Positions 27,416-38,212 of a stretch of 62,816 bases of DNA are shown here, in pieces. The position numbers and the translations under genes were made by a program. The stretch covers positions 1 to 62,816 of the forward strand of contig NZ_JALKBD010000031.1 of the NCBI RefSeq assembly GCF_023015905.1. Direction: 5' to 3'. How positions within the stretch are numbered: the first letter of the stretch is position 1; each line of letters begins with the position of its first letter. The stretch is from Arenibacter sp. F20364. Its GTDB lineage: Bacteria; Bacteroidota; Bacteroidia; Flavobacteriales; Flavobacteriaceae. The notes below the pieces were generated by a model, which was not told where the DNA came from, searched no databases, and saw nothing but the letters and a program-made list of their open reading frames with translations.

Positions 27416-30400
27416 TTGAAAAAAGGGGCAAAAATTTATCTTAAATCATCATTTAAGCTTACTATCCTACTACTTATTTTCTTGGGCGCAACGGTAACTT
27501 CCTTTGGGCAGGAAATAGAGGGGGAAGATGCAATTGAGCAGGAAGTAGACTCAGTGAAAACTGGTGTTGCTCTGGGGAAACTGAAAATGGAAAACCCGGA
27601 CAGCATTGTCTCAAAATATACTTATGACCCCAATCTGGATAGATATATCTATACGGTTAGTGTAGGGGATTTTGATATCAATTATCCAATTATCCTTACC
27701 CCGGCCCAATACTTGGAGCTTGTTCGCCGAGAAGGCATAAAGTCCTACTTTAAGGAAAAAATAGATGCCTTTTCTGGCAAAAAGGCGGGTAGTGAGGCCG
27801 CTCGAAAAAATTTACTTCCCAATTTTTATGTAAATAATAGCTTTTTTGAAAGTGTTTTTGGAGGTAATACCATTGAGGTAATACCACAGGGATCTGTGGC
27901 CATGGATTTAGGGGTTATTTGGCAAAAAAACGATAACCCTTCCCTTTCACCACGAAACCGGACCAATCTTTCTTTTGATTTTGACCAGCGGATAAGCCTG
28001 AGTATGTTGGGTAAAATAGGGGAGCGTCTGCAGGTAACAGCGAATTATGATACGGAGGCTACCTTTGATTTCCAGAATTTGGTTAAACTGGATTATACGC
28101 CTTCCGAGGATGATATTCTTCAAAAGATTGAAGTGGGTAATGTTAGTATGCCACTCAATAGTTCCTTGATTACTGGGGCACAGAGCCTTTTTGGGGTAAA
28201 AACCGAATTACAATTCGGGAAGACCAGGGTTACGGCCGTATTTTCGGAACAAAGGTCCCAGAGCAATACAGTGGTGGCACAGGGGGGTGGAACGGTAAAC
28301 GACTTTGAGCTCAGGGCCCAGGATTACGATGCTGACAAACACTTTTTTCTGGCGCATTATTTTAGGGATAATTACGATGCTGCCCTTGTTAACTATCCTT
28401 ATATAAGGAGTCAGGTCCAAATTACCAGGCTGGAAGTCTGGATAACCAATAGAAGCCAACAAACGGTGAATATTAGAAATGTTGTTGCTATTCAGGATCT
28501 GGGGGAGGCGCAACCGGGAAAAACTAGAATAGGGCAAAACAACGGGGATCCTGCCGGATTCTTTAACAGTTCTGCTGCCGGTAATCTACCTAGAAATGCT
28601 GCCAACGATTTTGATCCCCTCCAAATAGGATCGGGAGGTGCCCTAACAAGTAATATTCGTGATATAGCTACCGTGCAAACAGGTTTTAATGTACCTGGAT
28701 ACACCGTAAATCAAGGGTTTGATTATGCTATTTTAGAGAATGCTAGAAAACTGGAGCAGGGAAGGGATTTTAGTTTTAATTCACAATTGGGCTATATATC
28801 CTTAAACCAAAGATTGAGCAATGATGAAGTCTTAGGGGTTGCCTTTCAATATACCTTCAACGGGGAGGTTTATCAGGTGGGGGAGTTCGCCAATGGCGGT
28901 GTAGATGCTACTACAGTGTCACCCGGAGCGGAAATACCGGTAAATAACAATACACTGATTCTTAAGTTATTAAAGAGTAATATTACCAATGTGGTAGATC
29001 CTATATGGGATCTGATGATGAAGAATATTTACGCTACGGGAGCATATCAATTAAGTCAGGAGGACTTTAAGTTGAATATTTTGTATGCGGAAACCACTCC
29101 TAGAAATTATATTACACCAGCGGAATCAGGGGTTGGTTCGGGATGGCCAACGACCCCCAAGCCATTGGAAGATAGGATATTGTTGGATGTGTTTAATCTG
29201 GATAGGTTAAACGCATATAATGATCTTCAAAGCGGAGGGGATGGTTTTTTTGATTATGTGGAAGGTATTACCATAGACTCTCAAACGGGGAGCATTATAT
29301 TTACCAAAGTTGAACCTTTTGGAGAATACTTATTTAATCTTCTGGGTGGAGGCACCTATGATGTGGATAATGATCAAGGTTACAATGTTAACCAACAGAA
29401 GTATGTCTTTCGGAATATGTACGCACTTCCTACAGCGGCTGCGCAACAAGATGCGGATAAGAATAGGTTTATACTAAAAGGAACCTATAAATCACAAGGC
29501 ACCAATGGGATTCCTATTGGAGCATTTAATGTTCCACAAGGATCGGTAAGGGTAACGGCCGGGGGTAGACAGCTGCAGGAAGGCATTGATTATACCGTAA
29601 ATTACCAGTCTGGTACAGTGCAGATTTTGGATCCAAGTTTGGAGGCATCCAATACACCTATCAATATTTCGGTGGAGAACAATGCAGTCTTTGGACAGCA
29701 GACCAGACGTTTTACAGGTGTAAATGTGGAGCATCAGTTTAATGAGAATTTTGTGCTGGGAGGTACTTTGCTGAACCTGAATGAAAAACCTTTGACACAG
29801 AAATCCAATTATGGAATAGAGCCGGTAAACAATACGATATTTGGATTGAACAGTAATTTTTCGACGGAAGTTCCATTTTTGACCAGGTTGGTGAATAAAT
29901 TACCAAATATAGATACGGATGTACCTTCCAATTTGTCCGTTCGTGGCGAAGTTGCCTTTTTAAGTCCTAGTTCACCCAAGAATGCCGATTTCGAAGGGGA
30001 AACCACAACTTATTTGGACGATTTTGAGGGGGCGCAATCGCTCGTTGATATCCGTTCCTTTCTTGGTTGGTCCATGGCTAGTCCGCCAGTGGAATTTGCT
30101 ACTGCGGCCAATAGCGTGGAGTCTGGATATGGAAGGGCAAAAATGGCTTGGTATACCGTGGATCCCATATTTTATTCCAATCAGCGGCCTACGGCCTTGA
30201 GCGATGATGATATTTCAACAAACGAGACTAGAAGAATTTATATACAGGATGTTTTTAATCAGGATGTGGCCCAAGGGCAGACTTTGGCCCAAAATACTTT
30301 GGATATAGCGTATTACCCGGAAATGAAAGGTCCGTACAACGCAAATCCTAATTTTGCTACAGAGCAGCCCCAAGATAAATGGGCGGGAATAATGAGATCG

Positions 30401-33400
30401 TTGAGCAGTACCAATTTTGAGCAGTCCAATGTGGAATACGTCCAATTTTGGGTGTTGGATCCTTATGTGGATGGCATTGCAACAAGTGCCGGGGATTTGG
30501 TGATCAACCTTGGAAATATTTCCGAGGATATTCTCCCCGATGGAAGGAAGCAATATGAAAATGGGTTGCCTATAGATCCGGTTTCCAATGATCTTACCTA
30601 TAAGACATCTTGGGGTAAGGTTCCAGCAACCCAATCCCTAGTGTATGCCTTTGATGCGGATCAGAATAATAGAGGGTTGCAGGATATAGGTTTTGACGGT
30701 TTAACCGATGCAGAGGAGGCTACCTATACTTTTGAGGGGGGGATCACTTATAATGGTCCAGCGGAAGACCCAGCACAGGATAATTATGAGTACTTCCTGA
30801 ACAGGGAAGGTAGTATTTTGGAAAGATATCTAAATTATAATAACCCTGATGGTAACTCCCCAGTACAATTGAGCAATTCCGATAGGGGGTCCACTACCTT
30901 GCCAGATGTAGAGGATATAGATAGGGATGGTACCATGAATACGGTTAATAGTTATTACGAGTACCGTATTAATATTAAACCAGGGACCACTATCAATGAT
31001 AAGTATGTAACAGATATTAAGGAGGGGGTTACCAGGTCCTTGCCCAATGGCAATACCTTGAACGAGCGTTGGATCCAGTACAAGATTCCTTTGTCCGATT
31101 TTACCGATGCGGTTGGTGGGATAAGCGACTTTAGGTCCATAAGCTTTATGCGGATGTACCTAACGGGATTTTCAAGTGATGTGGTATTGCGTTTTGCTAC
31201 CTTGGATCTAGTGCGTGGAGATTGGCGTACCTATGCCAAATCTTTGCAACCGGAGGTAGACGGGGATCCTACCGATGATGGTACCTTGGTGGATGTTAAT
31301 GCCGTAAATGTTGAGGAAAATGCAGCCCGAACCCCAATACCTTATGTTTTGCCTCCAGGGGTAATACGTGAAAGGCTTAACAATAACAATACTATAATTA
31401 GGCAAAACGAACAGTCGTTGTCATTTGTGGTAGAAAACTTGGAATCTCAGGATTCCAGAGGTGTATTCAAAAATTTGGATATTGACGTAAGGCAATATAA
31501 ACGTTTGAAAATGTTTATGCACGCCGAGGAGATTGTAGCCTCTGATTATGCCGATGACGAGACACCCTTGGTTGGGTTCATAAGGATCGGTTCGGATTTT
31601 ACCCAGAATTTCTATCAGATAGAGTTGCCCTTGCAGTTAACGCCCCACGGCGCAAGTTCGGAAAGTGAAATTTGGCCAGACGTAAATGAACTGGACCTGT
31701 CATTGGATGATCTGTCCAAGGTAAAATCTACCGGAATCGCAGCCCAAACCCTGAGTACCATAAATTACTATGAAATAGATAATGGTGAAGTGGTCCAGGT
31801 AAATGAATTTGATCCAAGAACATTGGGCAAATTGCGTATTGGTATACGTGGAAATCCCTCTTTGGGAGGTATCCGTAGTATGATGGTAGGGATTAAGAAC
31901 GATGATAACCTTCCGGCCAGGGGAGAGGTTTGGTTTAATGAACTTCGTCTTTCCGGATTGGACAATAACGGGGGATGGGCTGCAATTGCCGCCATGGATA
32001 TGAATATGGCAGATTTTGCAAATGTGTCCGCTACGGGTAGCAAAAGTACCTCCGGATTCGGGGCCATTGATCAAATGCCCAATGAACGGGCACGCGAGGA
32101 TGCTATTTCCTACGATGTGGTCACCAATGTGAATATTGGTCAATTGTTCCCAAAAAAATGGGGCTTGCAACTACCTTTCAATTACGGTATCTCCGAGCAG
32201 ATGATTACTCCGGAATTTGATCCTGTCTATGATGATCTAAAATTGGAAGACCGTATAGCGGCTGCCGAAACACCGGAAGATGCCGAGGCAATTAGACAAC
32301 AAGGAGAAGATTATACCAAGAGGACAAGTATAAATTTTATTGGGGTAAGAAAGGACAGGAGCGAGGAAGCCGAGGCCAATTTTTATGATATTGAAAATTT
32401 CACCTTTAATTATTCCTACAACGAAGTGAACCACAGGGATTTTGAGATCGATGAGCTAACGGATCAGAATGTGGTAACGGGCTTTGTCTATAACCATAAT
32501 TTTAAACCAGTTCCGGTTGAACCTTTTGCCAAGAAGGATTCCTTGTTCACTGGGAAATATTGGAAATGGTTGAAAGATTTGAATTTAAATGTTTTGCCCG
32601 CCAGCGTTTCGCTTCAATCCAATATCAACCGATCTTTTAATCAACAAAAGTTCAGGGATGTTTTTGAACCTGGGGTTGAAAAGTTGGATCTGCCATTTCT
32701 ACAACAAAGAAATTATCTTTTCAATTGGCAGTACGCTATCAATTATAGCCTAACAAAATCGTTGCGCTTAAATCTTACCGCTTCCAACAATAATATTGTT
32801 AGGAATTATTTTTCCGAAGACGGAAATCCGGATTCGGAAATCAATCAGGCCCTAGGGTTATGGGACGGATTTTTCGATATAGGGGAACCCAACAGGCATT
32901 CACAAGAAATGCAATTGAATTACGAATTGCCCTTAAGTAAAATTCCTGCTTTCGATTTTATTAATGCCCAATATACCTATACCAGTAATTTTGACTGGCA
33001 AAGGGGAGGGGATGCCTTACGTGAAGTGGCCGGCGAGGATATAAATACGGTACAGAATGCCAGTACGCATAATTTAACGGCATCTTTGACCATGCAAAAA
33101 TTCTATGATTTCCTTGGTTTGGGCAGAAAAGATACCAAAGGGGCCGTTGCTAAACCGCTGCGTTTGGATAAAGCGGGCAATCCGGCATCGAATGATAATA
33201 ATGATCTTAAAAAGTCGTCCAATGCAGGGTATAATGCTTTTATAGATGTGCTTACCATGGTGAAACGTGTAAATGTTACCTATAGCCAAAATAATGGTAA
33301 GGTACTACCGGGGTATACCAAGTCTGTTGGTTTCATTGGTACGGCAAAACCGACCATAGGCTTTGTTTTCGGTAGTCAGGCCGATGTTAGGTTTGAGGCG

Positions 33401-34594
33401 GCAAGAAACGGATGGCTGACTACATTCCCGGAATTTAATCAGCAATATATAGAGAATACCAACAGACAGTTGAATATAACCGCAACGGCACAACCCACAA
33501 GGGATTTAACAATAGACCTTGTGGCGGATAGGCAAATGTCCGAAAGTTATCAAGAGACTTTTAATGTGGAGGACTTGGGCGACAGCGCATTTGAATATGT
33601 GAACCTTTTGGGGAATAACTATGGCAACTTTAGTATTTCTACTTTAATGATAGGTACCGTCTTCAGTCAAGGGGATGAATTTAATTCGGACAATTTTGAA
33701 ACCTTCAAGGAAAATAGGATTACGATAGCCAACAGGATTGTTTCAGAAAGAAACCAGGATACCGGGGAGGTGGATGCTGACGGTTTTCCGGAAAGATATG
33801 GTAAGACAAGCCAGGATGTTTTGCTACCTGCTTTTTTTGCTGCTTATACCGGTAAGGACCCCAATAAAGTAAGTTTGGATGCTTTTAGAAGTATTCCGAT
33901 TCCCAATTGGAACATTAAATATACCGGATTAATGCGCAATCCTTGGTTTAAGAAAAAATTCAAGCGTTTTTCCCTAAGCCATGGATATAGATCTGCCTAT
34001 AGTATAAATTCTTTTCAGACCAATTTAACGCGTACCCAATTGATTAATGAGGGGATGGAGCCAATAAATACGGAAACACAAGATTTTTTACCTGTCAATA
34101 TTATGAACAATGTGGTGCTAACGGATCAGTTCAACCCGTTGGTGAGGGTAGATTTTGAAATGCAAAACTCCCTTAGTGTTCTTGCGGAAATTAGAACGGA
34201 TAGGGCATTATCCTTAAGTTTTGACAATAGTTTAATGACGGAGATCACTGGTAAGGAATATACGGTGGGGCTCGGGTATCGTTTTAAGGATGTTAAATTT
34301 GTGACCAATATAGGAGGTGAACAACAGCGTTTAAAAGGGGATTTGAATCTTAAGGCGGATGTAACCCTACGGGATAATATTACCATTATAAGGAACTTGG
34401 ATATAGATAACAATCAAATTACTTCCGGACAAAATTTAATGTCCGTTAAATTCGTTGCCGACTATGCCTTGAGCAAAAATCTAAATGCCCTGTTTTTTTA
34501 TGATCATTCCTTTTCAAAATTTGCAGTGTCCACGGCTTTCCCACAAACTTCTATAAATACAGGATTTACCTTGAGATATAATTTTGGGAACTAG
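27416..34594 (+). CDS. sprA: Type IX secretion outer-membrane translocon SprA
   Basis: Giant outer-membrane protein of 2392 residues that forms the translocation pore of the type IX secretion system, needed for gliding adhesins and secreted enzymes. It starts at TTG 27416 with a signal peptide (MKKGAKIYLK, hydrophobic core, ending SFGQ at about 32). The body is beta-rich throughout, with long soluble periplasmic segments between strands, and ends with an aromatic/Asn-type outer-membrane C-terminus (TGFTLRYNFGN). Length and the ruvA-sprA-gcvH neighbourhood match flavobacterial SprA. It implies that the host secretes proteins with type IX C-terminal signals. Confidence 0.95.
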   Translation: MKKGAKIYLKSSFKLTILLLIFLGATVTSFGQEIEGEDAIEQEVDSVKTGVALGKLKMENPDSIVSKYTYDPNLDRYIYTVSVGDFDINYPIILTPAQYLELVRREGIKSYFKEKIDAFSGKKAGSEAARKNLLPNFYVNNSFFESVFGGNTIEVIPQGSVAMDLGVIWQKNDNPSLSPRNRTNLSFDFDQRISLSMLGKIGERLQVTANYDTEATFDFQNLVKLDYTPSEDDILQKIEVGNVSMPLNSSLITGAQSLFGVKTELQFGKTRVTAVFSEQRSQSNTVVAQGGGTVNDFELRAQDYDADKHFFLAHYFRDNYDAALVNYPYIRSQVQITRLEVWITNRSQQTVNIRNVVAIQDLGEAQPGKTRIGQNNGDPAGFFNSSAAGNLPRNAANDFDPLQIGSGGALTSNIRDIATVQTGFNVPGYTVNQGFDYAILENARKLEQGRDFSFNSQLGYISLNQRLSNDEVLGVAFQYTFNGEVYQVGEFANGGVDATTVSPGAEIPVNNNTLILKLLKSNITNVVDPIWDLMMKNIYATGAYQLSQEDFKLNILYAETTPRNYITPAESGVGSGWPTTPKPLEDRILLDVFNLDRLNAYNDLQSGGDGFFDYVEGITIDSQTGSIIFTKVEPFGEYLFNLLGGGTYDVDNDQGYNVNQQKYVFRNMYALPTAAAQQDADKNRFILKGTYKSQGTNGIPIGAFNVPQGSVRVTAGGRQLQEGIDYTVNYQSGTVQILDPSLEASNTPINISVENNAVFGQQTRRFTGVNVEHQFNENFVLGGTLLNLNEKPLTQKSNYGIEPVNNTIFGLNSNFSTEVPFLTRLVNKLPNIDTDVPSNLSVRGEVAFLSPSSPKNADFEGETTTYLDDFEGAQSLVDIRSFLGWSMASPPVEFATAANSVESGYGRAKMAWYTVDPIFYSNQRPTALSDDDISTNETRRIYIQDVFNQDVAQGQTLAQNTLDIAYYPEMKGPYNANPNFATEQPQDKWAGIMRSLSSTNFEQSNVEYVQFWVLDPYVDGIATSAGDLVINLGNISEDILPDGRKQYENGLPIDPVSNDLTYKTSWGKVPATQSLVYAFDADQNNRGLQDIGFDGLTDAEEATYTFEGGITYNGPAEDPAQDNYEYFLNREGSILERYLNYNNPDGNSPVQLSNSDRGSTTLPDVEDIDRDGTMNTVNSYYEYRINIKPGTTINDKYVTDIKEGVTRSLPNGNTLNERWIQYKIPLSDFTDAVGGISDFRSISFMRMYLTGFSSDVVLRFATLDLVRGDWRTYAKSLQPEVDGDPTDDGTLVDVNAVNVEENAARTPIPYVLPPGVIRERLNNNNTIIRQNEQSLSFVVENLESQDSRGVFKNLDIDVRQYKRLKMFMHAEEIVASDYADDETPLVGFIRIGSDFTQNFYQIELPLQLTPHGASSESEIWPDVNELDLSLDDLSKVKSTGIAAQTLSTINYYEIDNGEVVQVNEFDPRTLGKLRIGIRGNPSLGGIRSMMVGIKNDDNLPARGEVWFNELRLSGLDNNGGWAAIAAMDMNMADFANVSATGSKSTSGFGAIDQMPNERAREDAISYDVVTNVNIGQLFPKKWGLQLPFNYGISEQMITPEFDPVYDDLKLEDRIAAAETPEDAEAIRQQGEDYTKRTSINFIGVRKDRSEEAEANFYDIENFTFNYSYNEVNHRDFEIDELTDQNVVTGFVYNHNFKPVPVEPFAKKDSLFTGKYWKWLKDLNLNVLPASVSLQSNINRSFNQQKFRDVFEPGVEKLDLPFLQQRNYLFNWQYAINYSLTKSLRLNLTASNNNIVRNYFSEDGNPDSEINQALGLWDGFFDIGEPNRHSQEMQLNYELPLSKIPAFDFINAQYTYTSNFDWQRGGDALREVAGEDINTVQNASTHNLTASLTMQKFYDFLGLGRKDTKGAVAKPLRLDKAGNPASNDNNDLKKSSNAGYNAFIDVLTMVKRVNVTYSQNNGKVLPGYTKSVGFIGTAKPTIGFVFGSQADVRFEAARNGWLTTFPEFNQQYIENTNRQLNITATAQPTRDLTIDLVADRQMSESYQETFNVEDLGDSAFEYVNLLGNNYGNFSISTLMIGTVFSQGDEFNSDNFETFKENRITIANRIVSERNQDTGEVDADGFPERYGKTSQDVLLPAFFAAYTGKDPNKVSLDAFRSIPIPNWNIKYTGLMRNPWFKKKFKRFSLSHGYRSAYSINSFQTNLTRTQLINEGMEPINTETQDFLPVNIMNNVVLTDQFNPLVRVDFEMQNSLSVLAEIRTDRALSLSFDNSLMTEITGKEYTVGLGYRFKDVKFVTNIGGEQQRLKGDLNLKADVTLRDNITIIRNLDIDNNQITSGQNLMSVKFVADYALSKNLNALFFYDHSFSKFAVSTAFPQTSINTGFTLRYNFGN

Positions 34595-34617
34595 CCCAAA
34601 TAAGAAAGGATTGGGCT
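34593..34617 (+). terminator. Weak hairpin after sprA
   Basis: AGCCCAA (34593-34599) pairs with TTGGGCT (34611-34617) over an 11-base loop. It overlaps the sprA stop codon and has no T tract, so a terminator role is uncertain. Confidence 0.3.
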
Positions 34618-34664
34618 TAAAGGAATTTAATTTCCAAGTAGGCCAAAAACTTTAAATGAGTTTT

Positions 34665-34695
34665 TTGATTAACAGGAGATATTCTTTTACATTTG
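34665..34695 (+). promoter_or_regulatory. Predicted promoter of gcvH
   Basis: TTG at 34665-34667, a 20-base spacer, and TACATTTG at 34688-34695, with start of transcription expected a few bases later and about 15 bases of leader before the gcvH ATG. This separates gcvH from the sprA unit. Confidence 0.55.
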
Positions 34696-34716
34696 TTTTC
34701 TTAACAAATTTAGATA

Positions 34717-35097
34717 ATGAATATACCGTCAGAATTAAAATACACTAAAGACCACGAATGGGTCAGGGTAGAGGGTGATACCGCTATAGTGGGAATTACT
34801 GATTTTGCCCAAGGGGAACTAGGGGATATCGTTTACGTTGAAGTGGAGACCTTGGACGAAACCTTGGACAAGGATGAAGTTTTTGGAACGGTTGAGGCCG
34901 TAAAGACAGTTTCCGATCTTTTTCTTCCAATCAGTGGGGAAATAATAGCTTTCAATGAATCACTTGAGGATGAGCCCGAAAAAGTTAATACCGATCCTTA
35001 CGGTGATGGTTGGATCATTAAAGTCAAAATAAGTGATTCGTCGGAAATAGAGAGCTTACTTAGTGACGCGGATTACAAAGAGCTTGTGGGTGCTTAA
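34717..35097 (+). CDS. gcvH: Glycine cleavage system H protein
   Basis: Lipoyl-carrier protein of the glycine cleavage system, 126 residues. The lipoylation motif EAVKTVSD places the modified lysine at K63. The N-terminal [13 protein letters not shown] and C-terminal [11 protein letters not shown] segments are typical. No gcvT or gcvP is nearby, so its partners are encoded elsewhere. The 3' end overlaps the next gene (VanZ-like). Confidence 0.96.
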   Translation: MNIPSELKYTKDHEWVRVEGDTAIVGITDFAQGELGDIVYVEVETLDETLDKDEVFGTVEAVKTVSDLFLPISGEIIAFNESLEDEPEKVNTDPYGDGWIIKVKISDSSEIESLLSDADYKELVGA

Positions 35098-35491
35098 GAA
35101 ATATTTTTTTACAATCTTGTTTATAGGCTGGGTGGTGTTCATAACAACGCTCAGCTTATTTTCTTTTGAGGAAGAGAGTATACCTTCTATAGATATTCCG
35201 CATTTGGACAAGCTTGTACATTTTACTTTCTATTTTGGATTTACGGCATTGGGTTGTTTGTCCTTTAGGGAAATTGGTCGTAGAAATACCCCGTTGAAGA
35301 ACGTTATTGTGAAAATAATTCTTTATGCTATTGTTTATGGTATAATTATTGAAGTGTTACAAGGAGTGGCCACAAGAGATAGAGAACCCGATTTGCTAGA
35401 TGTTTTGGCAAATAGTTTGGGGGCATTGTGCGGGAGTTTTGCGGTAAAATACATTTTCTCTGGAAAAACTCCTTTAAAGTGGATGAAATAG
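35090..35491 (+). CDS. VanZ-like membrane protein
   Basis: Small polytopic membrane protein of the VanZ-like family, about 133 residues from the GTG at 35090. TTG 35084 or GTG 35063 are possible longer starts in the same frame; all overlap gcvH. Four hydrophobic helices are visible. The family signature is present: [18 protein letters not shown] early and [12 protein letters not shown] late. The function of housekeeping VanZ-like proteins is not established. The overlap suggests translation coupled to gcvH. Confidence 0.8.
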   Translation: MLKKYFFTILFIGWVVFITTLSLFSFEEESIPSIDIPHLDKLVHFTFYFGFTALGCLSFREIGRRNTPLKNVIVKIILYAIVYGIIIEVLQGVATRDREPDLLDVLANSLGALCGSFAVKYIFSGKTPLKWMK

Positions 35492-35733
35492 TATTTTTTT
35501 TGAGTAATTTGGGGTGTAATCCAAACGGAGTTGTGCAACCTTCTGGTTCTTAGTCAAATGGATATTTGGTATGTGGATTCTGGGAATTGCTCACGATCAA
35601 AGCCTTTGGCTACTAATAAAAGGATGCTTTGGAATCCAATTGCCTGTTTGAATTTATTTGTATTTTTTTTAACAAAAAGTTTTAAACAGATAAAATAAAT
35701 ATATAAATTAGCGAACATTAAAAATTAAGAATT

Positions 35734-36444
35734 ATGGAACTTAAAAAGAATCCTAAAGCAGATTTAACTAGAAATAGCGGGCTTTATTTCGTTATTGGTC
35801 TTGTTCTGGTTATGGCATTGACGTATATAGCTTTTGAATGGAAGACCTATGACGACGAGAACAATTTTGATTACACTATGAATGTGGAGGATACTTTGGA
35901 CGAAGAAGTTCCTATGACCGAACAAATTAAAACGCCGCCACCACCGCCGCCACCAGCTGCGCCAGAGATTATTGAGGTAGTTGAGGATGAGGAAGAAGTG
36001 GAAGAGACTGTTATAGAATCTACTGAAACCAGTCAAGAGGAAGAGGTAATAGAAGTAGCCGATGTTGAGGTGGAAGAGGTAGAGGAAGATTTAGATATAC
36101 CTTTTGCGGTTATCGAGGATGTTCCTATTTTCCCTGGCTGTGAGAATGAGCCAAAAAGCAAATTAAGGGATTGTTTTAACTCCATGATGCAGAAGCATAT
36201 TGGAAAGAACTTCCGCTATCCAGAAATTGCCCAAGAAATGGGGGTTCAAGGACGTGTTAACGTAATGTTCGTTATCCAAAAAGATGGAAGCATCGGGAAC
36301 GTAAGGATGAGAGGTCCGGATAAAAATTTGGAGGAAGAAGCGGCAAGGATTATTAGTAAATTGCCAAAAATGACTCCAGGGAAGCAAAGAGGTAGAGCAG
36401 TTCGTGTACCGTTTAGTATTCCAATTACATTCAAGCTACAATAG
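35734..36444 (+). CDS. TonB-family energy transducer
   Basis: Inner-membrane-anchored protein of 236 residues. It has a short cytoplasmic N-terminus, one transmembrane helix (about 14-36), a Pro-rich run of seven prolines (about 69-75), a highly acidic Glu/Val periplasmic stretch, and a C-terminal TonB domain (about 140-236) with FPEIA-type core (YPEIAQEMGVQGRVNV) and the closing PFSIPITFKLQ. Two cysteines in GCENEP and RDCFN are typical of the Bacteroidota subgroup. No exbB or exbD is adjacent. It would couple proton motive force to outer-membrane receptors, or serve another envelope role. Confidence 0.9.
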   Translation: MELKKNPKADLTRNSGLYFVIGLVLVMALTYIAFEWKTYDDENNFDYTMNVEDTLDEEVPMTEQIKTPPPPPPPAAPEIIEVVEDEEEVEETVIESTETSQEEEVIEVADVEVEEVEEDLDIPFAVIEDVPIFPGCENEPKSKLRDCFNSMMQKHIGKNFRYPEIAQEMGVQGRVNVMFVIQKDGSIGNVRMRGPDKNLEEEAARIISKLPKMTPGKQRGRAVRVPFSIPITFKLQ

Positions 36445-36466
36445 TTTAAGTTCATAATATATATAA

Positions 36467-36497
36467 AATCCCGAGCGAAGGCTCGGGATTTTTTTTG
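36467..36497 (+). terminator. Terminator after the TonB-family gene
   Basis: AATCCCGAGC (36467-36476) and GCTCGGGATT (36481-36490) form a perfect 10-bp stem closed by the tetraloop GAAG and followed by a run of T. A strong intrinsic terminator 22 bases after the stop codon. Confidence 0.9.
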
Positions 36498-36611
36498 CTC
36501 TAGAAAGTTTTAGGGACACCTATTTCATCAAATGGAATAGTGTCTGTCCTTGATTTGTGGTGAAGAAATAGACTTCTCTGGTGGTTAATGGATATAAACA
36601 TGTTTATTTGG

Positions 36612-36642
36612 TTGCAAAAAATTCTAATGAGCTGTATCTTTG
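36612..36642 (+). promoter_or_regulatory. Predicted promoter of ctaB
   Basis: TTG at 36612-36614, a 20-base spacer, and TATCTTTG at 36635-36642. The expected leader before the ctaB ATG is about 15 bases. It starts the oxidase-assembly block. Confidence 0.55.
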
Positions 36643-36663
36643 CAAACCATTTAAAAAAGGTAA

Positions 36664-37563
36664 ATGAAAACAGCGGTCAGTTCAGTAAAAAATACCTCAA
36701 TAGCGGTATATTTTGCTGACTTTAAAGAAATTACCAAAGCCCGGCTTGCTGTAAGTGTGGTCTTTTCTTCCATAGCGGGGTATTTTCTGGGTGCCGTGGA
36801 AATTAATTTTTCGTCGGTACTACTTTTGGCTTTTGGAGGCTATTGTATGGTGGGGGCTTCCAATGCCTATAATCAAGTTATAGAAAAAGACTTGGATGCT
36901 CTAATGAGTAGAACCAAGAACAGGCCTATACCAGCGGGCAGAATGTCCGTAAGCATAGCTATGACCATTGCCGTTATAATGACAATCTTGGGAATCGTAG
37001 CCTTGTATTTTTTGAACCCCAAGACTGCCATGTTCGGCGCCATCTCCATTTTTTTGTACACAAGCGTCTATACGCCCTTAAAGACCAAAACGCCTTTGGC
37101 TGTCTTTGTAGGTGCCTTCCCAGGTGCTATTCCGTTTATGCTGGGATGGGTGGCCGCTACCGATAATTTTGGGATAGAGCCCGGTACCTTGTTTATGATA
37201 CAGTTCTTTTGGCAGTTTCCACATTTCTGGGCCTTAGGTTGGATGTTGGACGAGGACTATAAGAAAGGTGGTTTTAAAATGCTTCCTACCGGAAAAAAAG
37301 ATAAGGGTACAGCACTGCAAATAATTATGTATACAGTTTGGATGATGATTATTTCGGTCATTCCGGTTTTTGGTTTTACCGGAAGGTTGCAATTATCCGT
37401 GGTGGCGGCAATAATCGTTTTTTTAATGGGGACGGTAATGTTGTTCTTTGCCTTTCGCTTATATGAAAAAAGAGATAATGTTTCCGCTAGAAAATTAATG
37501 CTGGCAAGTGTAAGTTATATAACACTAATGCAGCTGGTGTATGTAATAGATAAATTTATTTAA
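36664..37563 (+). CDS. ctaB: Protoheme IX farnesyltransferase (heme O synthase)
   Basis: Polytopic UbiA-family prenyltransferase of 299 residues that attaches farnesyl to heme b to make heme O, the precursor of heme A for the CoxA subunit encoded upstream. The Asp-rich signature NQVIEKDLDALMSRTKNRP and the second motif YTPLKTKTP are present, with about nine hydrophobic helices. No heme A synthase (CtaA) is visible in the window. Followed after 5 bases by a subunit III gene. Confidence 0.95.
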   Translation: MKTAVSSVKNTSIAVYFADFKEITKARLAVSVVFSSIAGYFLGAVEINFSSVLLLAFGGYCMVGASNAYNQVIEKDLDALMSRTKNRPIPAGRMSVSIAMTIAVIMTILGIVALYFLNPKTAMFGAISIFLYTSVYTPLKTKTPLAVFVGAFPGAIPFMLGWVAATDNFGIEPGTLFMIQFFWQFPHFWALGWMLDEDYKKGGFKMLPTGKKDKGTALQIIMYTVWMMIISVIPVFGFTGRLQLSVVAAIIVFLMGTVMLFFAFRLYEKRDNVSARKLMLASVSYITLMQLVYVIDKFI

Positions 37564-37568
37564 TAAGG

Positions 37569-38150
37569 ATGGACTTAACGCAGGGTACGGGAAAGGAAAA
37601 AAATGCAAGGGCAAAGAAAATGATGCTCTGGTTTGGAATTGTCAGCTTGCTTATGGGATTTGCTGGTTGGACCAGTGCCTATATCGTTAGTAGCTCTAGG
37701 GAAGATTGGATCAAGGACTTGGCTTTGCCATCATCGTTTCTGTTTAGTACCATGGTTATCATTGTTAGTAGTATAACTTATATTATGGCCAAAAAGGCCA
37801 TAAAACATGATAAGGTTAGGCAATGTACCAATTGGTTGTTGTTGACCTTGGGCTTGGGTATTGCATTTGTAGTATTACAATTTAACGGATTTTCTCAGAT
37901 GGTGGCCAATGGGTACTATTTTACGGGACCTACTAGCAATATTAAAATGTCCTATGTTTTTTTGATAGCTGCAGTACATATTGTACACGTCGTTGCCGGT
38001 ATCATTTCCCTTTTGGTGGTTATTGCCAATCACTTGCGCAATAAGTATTCCTCCAAGGAAATGCTCGGGTTGGAATTGGGAGCTACTTTTTGGCATTTTT
38101 TGGATATTCTTTGGGTTTATTTAATTCTATTCATGTATTTCGTAAACTAA
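37569..38150 (+). CDS. Cytochrome c oxidase subunit III (short form)
   Basis: Five-helix subunit III protein of 193 residues with the family patterns GWTSAYIVSSSREDW early and HIVHVVAG and ATFWHFLDILWVYLILFMYF late. It lacks the two N-terminal helices of seven-helix subunit III, as is usual for the heme-copper oxidase subunit III group in Bacteroidota. 5 bases after ctaB and probably co-transcribed. A hairpin at 38213-38238 and a new promoter at 38241-38268 separate it from the second subunit III gene. Confidence 0.9.
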   Translation: MDLTQGTGKEKNARAKKMMLWFGIVSLLMGFAGWTSAYIVSSSREDWIKDLALPSSFLFSTMVIIVSSITYIMAKKAIKHDKVRQCTNWLLLTLGLGIAFVVLQFNGFSQMVANGYYFTGPTSNIKMSYVFLIAAVHIVHVVAGIISLLVVIANHLRNKYSSKEMLGLELGATFWHFLDILWVYLILFMYFVN

Positions 38151-38212
38151 AATCGGGGTTATTTCTTTGGTAATTAGAAGGTAATATTGGAGGGCTTATT
38201 TAGAATGGGTTT